Of a stretch of DNA of 40,711 nucleotides, positions 1 through 8,256 are shown one piece after another. Every line of letters begins with the position of its first letter. Within the stretch, counting starts at the first letter, position 1. Source of the stretch: a virus. Position numbers and translations under genes: made by a program. The DNA lies in IMG/VR virus record IMGVR_UViG_3300005613_000152, positions 1 to 40,711 of that record; one strand, written 5' to 3'. Below the pieces are notes generated by a model, which was given only the letters and a program-made list of their open reading frames with translations, was not told the origin of the DNA and did no database searches.

Positions 1-2590
1 GAAATCGAACATTACCATCTGTGCTGCCAGAGAGTCTTAAGATATCGCCTTCCGTGGGGCCACGATACACTTCAAGTGGAACTTGAGGGCTCGTAGTGCC
101 AATCCCTACTCGCTGTGAGGCGTCGATGTAAAGCGCTGCAACGGAGCTTGTGCCGTTAAATTGAACAAGCGAAATAGGACCGTAACTTGTGTTATTTCTA
201 CTGAAAAAAGTGCTGGTTCCATTTGAGTTATATATTTGCGCATATTGATTAGTCCCATCAGAGTCTTCAAGTCTGATCTGTGGGTTACTGGCTGAAAGAT
301 GAAGAGTAGTCGCAGGCGAACTAGTCCCTATGCCTACGAGCCCTGCGGACGTGATGCGCATTGCCTCACTAAAAGCAACACTTGCGTCTGCAGTTCCAGT
401 GCCTGCATAATACCAAATATGATTTCCATCGTTTTGATCGTAACGAGTTGCGTGTGCCGAGCTAGCAATGTACTTCCAGCCAGCAGCAGCGTGATAGGCG
501 TTGCTTGCAAATCCATTGCGGTCCTCATCTCCGGCTGCCCTGCCAAAGACACAACCTCCTTTGCCAAATTGAATTGCAAAGTATTGCCCAGACTCCCAGG
601 CTTTGGTTGTAGTTCCTACACCAATACTTCCAGTCGAATCGATGTATAGACGCTGAACACCATTAGTTGCTACCGCTACTTGATCCGCACCAGGCGAATA
701 AATACCTGTGTTTAGATCGCCAGAAACAAATAGACCAGGAGCTGCTGCAGTGCCAGAAATAATACCAAAGGCACCTGTCATAGTGTCTCCAGTTTTACTA
801 ACAATATCGCCTGTAGCAGTTACACCATCTTGCCAACTAGAACCGTTATAAATTCTAATTTTGTTATCAGTTGTATTAAAAACAAGATCACCAACATCAA
901 GACTAGTAGTTGGATCAGAAGCAGCAATACGATAAACGTTTGCAAAAGTATTTACGTCGGTAATATTTGTAGCAACAGTAGATACATCAGCAATATTTGT
1001 ACCAACAGTATTTACATCAGAAATATTTGTAGCAACAGTTTCAATTTCACTAACAGGTTCATTTAAATCATCAGCAACTGTTTGAACATCAGAAACATTA
1101 GTAGCAACAGTTGTGACGTCGCTAGAAATGCCAGCAACAGTAGTTACTTCAGTTGCTTTAGGAACAAGGCGATGGAACGTATAGGTATGCAGTGTTGAAG
1201 TGGTCTCAACAAGAACACCAAAACCAGAAGCAAGTACAGTAGATCCACAACCATTAATAGTTACGGTATTAGCACCTGCACCATTAGCAATAGTTACAAC
1301 ACCAGCAACGGGAGTACGGGTTGTGACAATTTGTTTGACGCTAATAATAGTTCCAGCATCAGGAGGAACGTTAATATCTGGGTTATAAGTTGGAAAACTG
1401 GTTTCATTTGCAATAGGAACAAAACCACCAACATCATCAACTAGATCAACAATACGAGCATCAATAGCAGCAGTTGTTGCAATATAGCTATCGCTACCAG
1501 ACCAAGTATCGCCACTTGAAATAGTTTCGCTGCTGTCTTGGCGGAAATAACGAGCGTCAGTAGCTGCTGTAGTAAAAAAATCTGTATCAGCAGTAGTGTG
1601 GCCGCTTTGTTCTGCAGCAGTAACAATTGTTGCACTGTTTAGTTTTGTAGAATCAACAGCGCCAGAGCCAATTTTTGTAGCAGTAACAGCACCAGAAGCT
1701 ATCTTTCCTTCAGTTACAGCACCATCGTTAATTTTTGCTGTTGTTACGTTACCGTCAAGAATTTTTGCAGTAGTAACGTTTGCATCAAGAATTTTTGCAG
1801 TAGTAACAGCGTTATTAGCTAAGTCACCAGCAACAATTGTGCCGTCAGCAATTTTGGCGCTAGTAACAGCATCATTAGCAAGTTTGGCAGTAGTAACGTT
1901 ACCGTCCAAAATTTTGGCAGTAGTTACAGCATCGTTATTAATCTTTGCAGTAGTAACGTTGCTATCGGTAATTTTTGCAGTAGTTACTGCGTCATCAGCA
2001 AGCTCAGCAGTATCAATGGCACCGTTAGTAACGGCAATAGTAATTTGACCAGTAGAGGGCGTGTCATCGCTGATTGTAATTGCGTTACCAGCAATAACGT
2101 CATCAGTTAATGTGTCAGCAGTTTTTTCATCAATGCGAGCATCAATACCTGCTGTAGTAGCAGCGTGAGCATCATCAGATACCCACGTTTCACTACCACC
2201 AATAAAACCAGCAAGAGCACTAAGATCACCAGTACCAGTGGTCAAACCACCGTAAGTATCAGAAAACTCTTGTAGAGCAAAACGGTTTTGTTTATCTGAA
2301 TTGTTAAGGTCTTGAGCTGTAAGAGTAGAACCAGCAGTAAAACTAACAGTTGCATCAGCAATGTCAGTGGTACGAGCAATAACAACAGTTGCGTTGCTTA
2401 CTGGACTGTTGAGAACAATTGCAGTACCAGCAGCGTTATAAGTGTAATCAGTAGTAATAGTTTGAAGTACACCGTTAACAGTGACTGCAATGTCAGACTG
2501 TCTCAAATATTCAATGGCATCACCATTGCTATTTGTAAGTGCAAAAGTAGTACCTGAAGCACTGGTATAAGTGATTGATGCGTAAGCCAT
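1..2590 (-). CDS. Tail fibre protein (T7 gp17-like), 3' end outside window
   Basis: The frame is open from ATG at 2590 to base 1 with no stop, giving at least 863 residues, so the C-terminus is missing. The N-terminus (MAYASITYTSASGTTF) and the following 120 residues have the look of the T7 tail-fibre attachment domain that docks to the tail tube. Two repeat blocks follow (VTTAKI-type and TVATN-type), then shaft motifs typical of cyanophage fibres (GIGTSSPATTLHLSASNP, VGIGTTSPQVPLEVY). It would bind the host surface. The start lies directly after the stop of the preceding gene, with GGAG 5 nt upstream. Family and position after gp16 are convincing; the receptor cannot be inferred. Confidence 0.9.
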   Translation of the reverse strand, partial: MAYASITYTSASGTTFALTNSNGDAIEYLRQSDIAVTVNGVLQTITTDYTYNAAGTAIVLNSPVSNATVVIARTTDIADATVSFTAGSTLTAQDLNNSDKQNRFALQEFSDTYGGLTTGTGDLSALAGFIGGSETWVSDDAHAATTAGIDARIDEKTADTLTDDVIAGNAITISDDTPSTGQITIAVTNGAIDTAELADDAVTTAKITDSNVTTAKINNDAVTTAKILDGNVTTAKLANDAVTSAKIADGTIVAGDLANNAVTTAKILDANVTTAKILDGNVTTAKINDGAVTEGKIASGAVTATKIGSGAVDSTKLNSATIVTAAEQSGHTTADTDFFTTAATDARYFRQDSSETISSGDTWSGSDSYIATTAAIDARIVDLVDDVGGFVPIANETSFPTYNPDINVPPDAGTIISVKQIVTTRTPVAGVVTIANGAGANTVTINGCGSTVLASGFGVLVETTSTLHTYTFHRLVPKATEVTTVAGISSDVTTVATNVSDVQTVADDLNEPVSEIETVATNISDVNTVGTNIADVSTVATNITDVNTFANVYRIAASDPTTSLDVGDLVFNTTDNKIRIYNGSSWQDGVTATGDIVSKTGDTMTGAFGIISGTAAAPGLFVSGDLNTGIYSPGADQVAVATNGVQRLYIDSTGSIGVGTTTKAWESGQYFAIQFGKGGCVFGRAAGDEDRNGFASNAYHAAAGWKYIASSAHATRYDQNDGNHIWYYAGTGTADASVAFSEAMRITSAGLVGIGTSSPATTLHLSASNPQIRLEDSDGTNQYAQIYNSNGTSTFFSRNNTSYGPISLVQFNGTSSVAALYIDASQRVGIGTTSPQVPLEVYRGPTEGDILRLSGSTDGNVRF
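940..1155 (-). repeat. In-gene 10-residue repeats of the tail fibre (TVATNI-DVN)
   Basis: The translated fibre contains about six copies of a roughly 10-residue unit TVATNxxDVx. Copies are degenerate, and TVADD and TVGTN variants occur. Such units in phage fibres form elongated trimeric coiled or beta-helical shafts. At DNA level the unit is a 30-bp imperfect tandem repeat. Confidence 0.75.
1640..2015 (-). repeat. In-gene VTTAKI repeats of the tail fibre
   Basis: About thirteen copies of an 8-residue unit such as DAVTTAKI, NVTTAKIL and AVTSAKIA lie in tandem, giving a roughly 24-bp imperfect repeat at DNA level. Units alternate between DDAVTTAKI and DGNVTTAKI forms. This repeat type is common in marine phage tail fibres. 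It is prone to recombination, so copy number could vary between strains. Confidence 0.8.
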
Positions 2591-5500
2591 TTACTCTCCA
2601 GTCAGACGTTTTTGTTTAATAAGCTGTTTGAGATCATCGGGAGCTTGATATTGTGGCGTCTCTCCGCTAGGAAGTTCACCAGCAAGAAATTGCTCCTTAG
2701 CGATACTAATGAGTCTATCAACTTCACCTTTAAGAATTACTTTTCTCATGCTGTTATCTCGGTCCCAATTGGCTCCTTTACCAACTTGAACAGTGAACAT
2801 ACTTGTTTGTTTAAAAGGTGAATCAACACTAGGGTAGCTTTGATAAAGATCACTTTCAATAAGATCTTTAAGGTAACCATGGACACCTTTATAAGTTTTA
2901 CCGTTAGCAATGTGGTAATACTCAAAATCAGAATTAAGAAAATGATTAAAACGATTCAAAATTGAATCATTAATAGTTACACCATCGCTTTGGAACAAAG
3001 TAGTTCTAGGTGGTGAGATCAAGTTATAAACCATTTCTTTTGCTACCACATCATCCTCAAGCTTGTCAGGAAACGCCCAGTAACGTCCCAGTACGGCTTG
3101 TACTGGATACCATTTACCAGCGTGGTTAGCGTTGACGGTTTCACCTGGCTTGCCGTACCACAGAGCCTTACGAGAAGCCTCACGGAACCCAGGATCACCG
3201 CTAATGGTAGAAGCAAAAGCATCAGCCAAAGCACCAACTCCGGTGTATTCTGCGGCCATACCAAAGGTCCCAAGAGACGTGTCTAGCAAATTATTAAATA
3301 GGTTTTCTTGAGTTTCACCAATGGTTTTACCTTGTTCGTAAAAACCTTTAGCTGAGTAACGAGTACCAGGGCTTGCAGGTTTACGAGGATCAAAACCTTG
3401 GGTAACAACCTTTCTAAGGTTGAGATAAGGGTCCCCAACTTTTGCTACAGATTCAGCAAGAATTTTCTGGAACCTAGTGGCATCACCTTGGCTTGCAGAT
3501 TGAAGAGCTTTGTTAATTCGTTCAAAACCAGCAAGAGCAGGAACTTCAAGAATAGTGCTAGCAAGAGAAGCAACACCAAGAGCAATCAAACTTGACGTGT
3601 CTTTACCAGGAGCAAATTCTTGTAGATCTCGGATATTTGCTTGTAACGCAAGAGTATTACCCAAAAGAGGCAAGTAACGATACGGAATCATCAAATTGCC
3701 AACTTTAATCGTGTAAGAATCCCTTACTCCTGTTGTTTCTCGGTAGGTATTTTCAAGTCCACCAACAATATCTTGGTTACCGTCTCGTACAAGGAACCAA
3801 GCCATAGCGTTAATACCAACAGACAACGCCAAAGCTCCTTGAGCACGATTACGCACTGCTGGATCGTTACTGAAATATTTACTTTCAAAATCAATAATGT
3901 TTTTACGCCAATCAGAAGGAAGACGATCTAACACCTGTTCAGGAAGTGCTTTTACTCCAAGACGAGCAACATCAATAGCAGCTTGAGCCATTTCACCGCC
4001 GTAAGAAATCATCACAGCACGTTTAATACCGTTAATAGGCGAAACAAGGAACGGGAACACATCCCGACCAAACAAAGCAAGAGCTTGATTTTCACTTTTT
4101 CTAAGTTTGTTTACAGCTTCTTCTACGTTTTTAAAAGGTCCAGTAAGCTCTTCAGTTAGGTTTACTGCTCGTGTAGTTTGAAGAATTTGATTATCAAGAA
4201 CAGAATAACCAACAGTTTTTTGATCAAAACCAACCTTAATAGGTTGATACATTTCTGAAACTTCTTTATTTAATCGTTTTGTAATTTCTTCTCCACGTTG
4301 CTCAGCTTTAATAATGCCTTGAGAAATCATTTCATCAACTTCAATGTTGACTCTTGCTCTAGCACTTGCGTTAGCAAAAAGAGCAGTAGATAGCTCATCA
4401 GCAGTAGCAGAAAGTTGACCAAAAATAGTAAGGTTTACATTTTCACCACTTGGGTAATAACTTTTTTTACCAACACCAACCTTTCTAAGAGCAGTAGTAG
4501 TTCCACCAAGAATGTATTTACCAATAGGACCACGTTTATCCCAAGCTTCACCAGGCATGAAGTAATCGTGGAATACTTTTGTAAACACACGAGTTTTATT
4601 AATTACATCAAATAGTTGTTCGTTATCTTCGCTACGCTCCATGACGTAGTTCATAAATGGAATTTTGACTTGTTTTGCTGCAAGGTCTTGAGAGATTGCT
4701 TCTTCACGCCTCAAGCCTCCACTACGACGCAACTCATAAGCATTAGAAGCAGCTTGAGCTGGGTCTGTAATTGCTTTGCCATAGACAAAACGGTTATAGG
4801 TAGCATCAAGAGCTTCGCCAATTGCAAAACGAAGTTGCAATAAAGTTTCTTGTGACAAACGAGCTTGATCAAGAGTTTCTTTAGCGAATTCAGATTTACC
4901 TAACCATTTAGCCATACGACCAGTAATTTGACCGCTTACAGCTTGACCAGTGATTTCAAGGGCTGTTTCAGGAATACCTTGAATAGGAATAGAAGCAACA
5001 GTTGCTGGGTTACTAAGAGGAGAACCAATCTGCAAATTTGCAAGAACTGAATCAGAAGTAACTGTCAAAGCGTTCAATTTATCCAAATCTCCGTTAGCTT
5101 CATAAACTTTTTCAATCAAAGCCTCCATGCCAGTAAGTTCTTCTTCAGTTAGATCTTCACCTTTTTTAACTTTTTCAAAGAACTGACCAATACGTTGATC
5201 AAACTCAACACGAGAATTTTGTGCTTCTTTACTTAGAGAAGATGTAAATTCATCAACATTTCCCATTGAAGCTAGTTGTTTGTTCAGTTCATCAAATAGA
5301 ACTTTTGGATCACGTACATCAAACCTCACTCGAGCTGTTTTTGAAAATTGCCTCAAAGCGTTACCAACGCCATAAAACAACTCATTAAGAGCAGAAGCAT
5401 TAAGAGTAAACAGTTTGAACTGAGTAGCAAATTCTTCAAGAGCAGTAGCACGATCAAGACCTTCTACTTCTTCACCACGAAGGATCTTTCTAAAATCACG

Positions 5501-8200
5501 AGCAGCAGCAAGAGTCTTGGCTGCGTTACTGTCCAGCGTCGCAACTGGAACCATAATTTTATTGAGGTTATCTTGGATGTCTTTTCCAAATTTACGTGAT
5601 TCAATAAAAGCAGCAGCCATACGTAGCTCAGTATTACCGTCACCGATAAAAGAACTCAAAGTACGGATAGCTTTTGCGTATTGAGCAGGAAGAATTTTCT
5701 TACGTTTAATACCTTCAAAAACAGCAGCAATAGCAGGAGCGTTTTCAAAATCAGTTACATATTTACGAGCGTTAGTGTTGAAAATTTTAAGTGCAGCATC
5801 AGCAGCATCTTCACTACCAGTTTTCTCATAAATACGAGTCCATTCTGCAAGTTTGTCAGCTTCTTGTTGGCTAAACTCTTCAAGCGTTTGAATTGTTTCA
5901 GCAGGATCTTGGCTAATACCAAGTTCTCGTTTTGTTTGAGCAATAGCTTTTTCTGCAGAAATACCAACATCAGTACCAGGAGTACTTTCAGCCAAAGCGC
6001 GACGTTGTTGTAGCTCATCAGTATCAACAACAACTTCTCCTTGATCTGTTTTAGTGACAGGAAAAACGTTTTCCACAGGTGCTGCAGCTTTGGGCTCTAG
6101 CATCGCTTCAGAGGCCTCTCCAGAGAGCTGCTCACGTACCTGCTGTGGAACCGCTGCTTCTGTGTCTTCCAGCAGTCCAGGAGGCAGTTCAGGATAAATA
6201 GGAGCAAGACCTCCGTTATCAATTACCTTGTTGTGAATTTCATCAACCTGTTTAATTACAGTTTGAACAAATTCAGGATTAAGGTTTCTAGATACAGAAG
6301 CTTGTTCAGCAGCGTTAAGGATGTCTTTTAGCTGACGATAAGCCTCACCAAAAGGACCAGGAAGGTTGTAATTAGTATCGATCTCATCAAGACGATTTTC
6401 CCTAAACAGTTGAGCGTTTTTAGCTTCAAGATACCCAGCTCGTTCTGCATCTAGCTCATCCAAAGCGTTGATCAAAATACGAGCATCGTTCAAAGCGTTA
6501 GTAAACGGAACAGTGTCTGTTACGACACCAAGAGCTGCTTTTTCAATTTCAGCAGCTTTTCCAGCACGTTGCAGTTGAACGTTTTCTAACTGCCGTACCT
6601 TTAGTTCAAGTGCTTGAAGTTCTTGAAGCTCCCTAGCAGCCTCAGTGACTTTACGAAGTTTTGTAGCGTTTTTACTGCGTCGTTTACCTGTACCAGTGCT
6701 TTTCTTAATCCACTCAGGATCAAGCCTCATCTCGGTTTCGTAAGCATTGAGACGTGCTTGGATCAAATCACGTTTAGCTGCGATTTCTTCTGTAGTGCCT
6801 ACGCTGAGCTTTTTCTTGAGTAGTTCGCTTTGTTTTGCGACAGTCTCAAGATCAGCGGTTACATCAGGAATATCTGCAAGTTCTTTATCAAGGCGTTGAA
6901 GATTAGGAGTGAACTCTTTTTGCTTTTTTAGATAAGACTCAGCACCAGCCCTCATACCAAACGCAACGTTTGCTACGTTTTCATCAATTTTGTTATGAAG
7001 ACGAGCTGTAACGTTACCAATATTTTCTTCAAGAACAACGTTTGCTTTATTTACAACTTCAGTTTCAATCTCTACCCTTGCTTCAGGAGTGATTTCTTGA
7101 ACAGCTTCATCAATAGCTTTTTGTGTTGTAGTACCGCTATTAATCTTTTTAAGGGCAATATTTGCAGCTTTAAAAAGACCACGAAGACCAATAATTGCTG
7201 CTGTTCCTTCTGCTGTGTTTTTAAGCAGCTCCATTGAGAAGTTAAACTCTTCATCAGTATTTGCCATCAAAGCTTGCATAGCAGCAATACGTTGTTCTTC
7301 AGTTTGAAGTTCACGTACTTTCTTTAGTTCAGCTTGAAGTGCAGCAGGAGCTTCAGGCATGAAAAATACTGCATCCTGAATAGCTTCAGGAACAAGATCT
7401 TTCAACACAAAAGAAACACCACTTTTAAGACCTTGTTGAATATTGCGGTCTTTAATGATTTGCCTAATGCCAGGAGCAGTTTGTACTGTTGCGTTAACAA
7501 GACGTGGAGCTTTAATAAGTCTTGTTACACCAGCATCAAAACCAACAGAAGAAAGAACAGCAGAAGAAAACCTGCCAACAGCAGATTTTGGTTTTACTTC
7601 TTTTTCTACAAATTCACTATCATCACTAAACAACGGACCAATAATAGGAGTGCTTGGTTTAATACCGTAACTAAAACCTTGAGGATCTTTACCAGTACGT
7701 TGCAAAGCGTCTAGAGCTGCTTCAGCTTGTTTTGCTTTTTTAAGTTCTTCTTCTTTATCGCGTTGAAGGTTGCCAGTAGTCATGTTGCCAAGAAGGCTCA
7801 TTTTTGCGCCATCTTGAGTTACTGCTGAGGCCATCTCACCAGCAGCAATAGGATCGTTTACGATCTTCCGTACCGCATCACGAGCAACCCTAGGAGCTTC
7901 CTGTCCAAGAGTTGTTGTTTTCTCTTTTTGTCCTTCAACAGTAGGAACTTTTATATCAGCAACAGTACGAACCGTGTTGTAAATAGGGTTTGTAGCACGA
8001 GCATAGGAATCAAGTTTGCCAAGAACATCTTGAACAAAACCACTTGCGCTTTTTTGCTTTACTGGTTTTTGTTGAGGTTTAGCCGAAGCTTTAGGCGCTG
8101 CAGGGGAAACTTGTCCCCACTCTTCTTGATATCGCCTATTTGCTTCTTCTTGGTTTTCAATAAATACTGATTGGCCGTTACGAAGGGGGATATAAGGCAT
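2591..8200 (-). CDS. Internal virion protein, gp16-like (ejectosome)
   Basis: This 1869-residue protein sits between the gp15-like protein and the tail fibre, exactly where T7 gene 16 lies. T7 gp16 has about 1318 residues, so this one is much longer. The sequence is Ala/Glu/Lys rich and largely helical, with long predicted coiled-coil stretches around residues 350-650 and 700-1000. A more hydrophobic, glycine-containing C-terminal third (for example LVSPINGIKRAVMISYGG) may contact membrane. I do not see the lytic transglycosylase signature of T7 gp16; the wall-degrading domain seems to sit in the upstream gp15-like protein. The start ATG follows a hairpin. Assignment rests on position, size and composition. 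Confidence 0.82.
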   Translation of the reverse strand: MPYIPLRNGQSVFIENQEEANRRYQEEWGQVSPAAPKASAKPQQKPVKQKSASGFVQDVLGKLDSYARATNPIYNTVRTVADIKVPTVEGQKEKTTTLGQEAPRVARDAVRKIVNDPIAAGEMASAVTQDGAKMSLLGNMTTGNLQRDKEEELKKAKQAEAALDALQRTGKDPQGFSYGIKPSTPIIGPLFSDDSEFVEKEVKPKSAVGRFSSAVLSSVGFDAGVTRLIKAPRLVNATVQTAPGIRQIIKDRNIQQGLKSGVSFVLKDLVPEAIQDAVFFMPEAPAALQAELKKVRELQTEEQRIAAMQALMANTDEEFNFSMELLKNTAEGTAAIIGLRGLFKAANIALKKINSGTTTQKAIDEAVQEITPEARVEIETEVVNKANVVLEENIGNVTARLHNKIDENVANVAFGMRAGAESYLKKQKEFTPNLQRLDKELADIPDVTADLETVAKQSELLKKKLSVGTTEEIAAKRDLIQARLNAYETEMRLDPEWIKKSTGTGKRRSKNATKLRKVTEAARELQELQALELKVRQLENVQLQRAGKAAEIEKAALGVVTDTVPFTNALNDARILINALDELDAERAGYLEAKNAQLFRENRLDEIDTNYNLPGPFGEAYRQLKDILNAAEQASVSRNLNPEFVQTVIKQVDEIHNKVIDNGGLAPIYPELPPGLLEDTEAAVPQQVREQLSGEASEAMLEPKAAAPVENVFPVTKTDQGEVVVDTDELQQRRALAESTPGTDVGISAEKAIAQTKRELGISQDPAETIQTLEEFSQQEADKLAEWTRIYEKTGSEDAADAALKIFNTNARKYVTDFENAPAIAAVFEGIKRKKILPAQYAKAIRTLSSFIGDGNTELRMAAAFIESRKFGKDIQDNLNKIMVPVATLDSNAAKTLAAARDFRKILRGEEVEGLDRATALEEFATQFKLFTLNASALNELFYGVGNALRQFSKTARVRFDVRDPKVLFDELNKQLASMGNVDEFTSSLSKEAQNSRVEFDQRIGQFFEKVKKGEDLTEEELTGMEALIEKVYEANGDLDKLNALTVTSDSVLANLQIGSPLSNPATVASIPIQGIPETALEITGQAVSGQITGRMAKWLGKSEFAKETLDQARLSQETLLQLRFAIGEALDATYNRFVYGKAITDPAQAASNAYELRRSGGLRREEAISQDLAAKQVKIPFMNYVMERSEDNEQLFDVINKTRVFTKVFHDYFMPGEAWDKRGPIGKYILGGTTTALRKVGVGKKSYYPSGENVNLTIFGQLSATADELSTALFANASARARVNIEVDEMISQGIIKAEQRGEEITKRLNKEVSEMYQPIKVGFDQKTVGYSVLDNQILQTTRAVNLTEELTGPFKNVEEAVNKLRKSENQALALFGRDVFPFLVSPINGIKRAVMISYGGEMAQAAIDVARLGVKALPEQVLDRLPSDWRKNIIDFESKYFSNDPAVRNRAQGALALSVGINAMAWFLVRDGNQDIVGGLENTYRETTGVRDSYTIKVGNLMIPYRYLPLLGNTLALQANIRDLQEFAPGKDTSSLIALGVASLASTILEVPALAGFERINKALQSASQGDATRFQKILAESVAKVGDPYLNLRKVVTQGFDPRKPASPGTRYSAKGFYEQGKTIGETQENLFNNLLDTSLGTFGMAAEYTGVGALADAFASTISGDPGFREASRKALWYGKPGETVNANHAGKWYPVQAVLGRYWAFPDKLEDDVVAKEMVYNLISPPRTTLFQSDGVTINDSILNRFNHFLNSDFEYYHIANGKTYKGVHGYLKDLIESDLYQSYPSVDSPFKQTSMFTVQVGKGANWDRDNSMRKVILKGEVDRLISIAKEQFLAGELPSGETPQYQAPDDLKQLIKQKRLTGE

Positions 8201-8232
8201 TTGAGGAAGTAGATAAAATCCGCTTCCTCCAA
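8201..8232 (-). promoter_or_regulatory. Hairpin directly upstream of the gp16-like start codon
   Basis: On the minus strand the arms TTGGAGGAAG and CTTCCTCAA pair over nine bases with one bulged G, around a 13-nt AT-rich loop. The ATG follows immediately. The only good Shine-Dalgarno core (GGAGG) is in the 5' arm, about 25 nt from the ATG. Folding would bring it close or hide it. A role in translation control is inferred. Confidence 0.45.
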
Positions 8233-8256
8233 ACTAATGGATATAACTGAAAATTG

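Noticed and set aside
940-2015. Possible CRISPR array or non-coding tandem repeats
   Set aside because: The repeats keep a continuous coding frame, vary at third positions and have no unique spacers of constant length. They are protein repeats of the fibre.
1596-2048. A 150-codon plus-strand frame with regular AVVT repeats
   Set aside because: The regularity is the antisense image of the VTTAKI repeats of the tail fibre, which has an unbroken minus-strand frame through this region.
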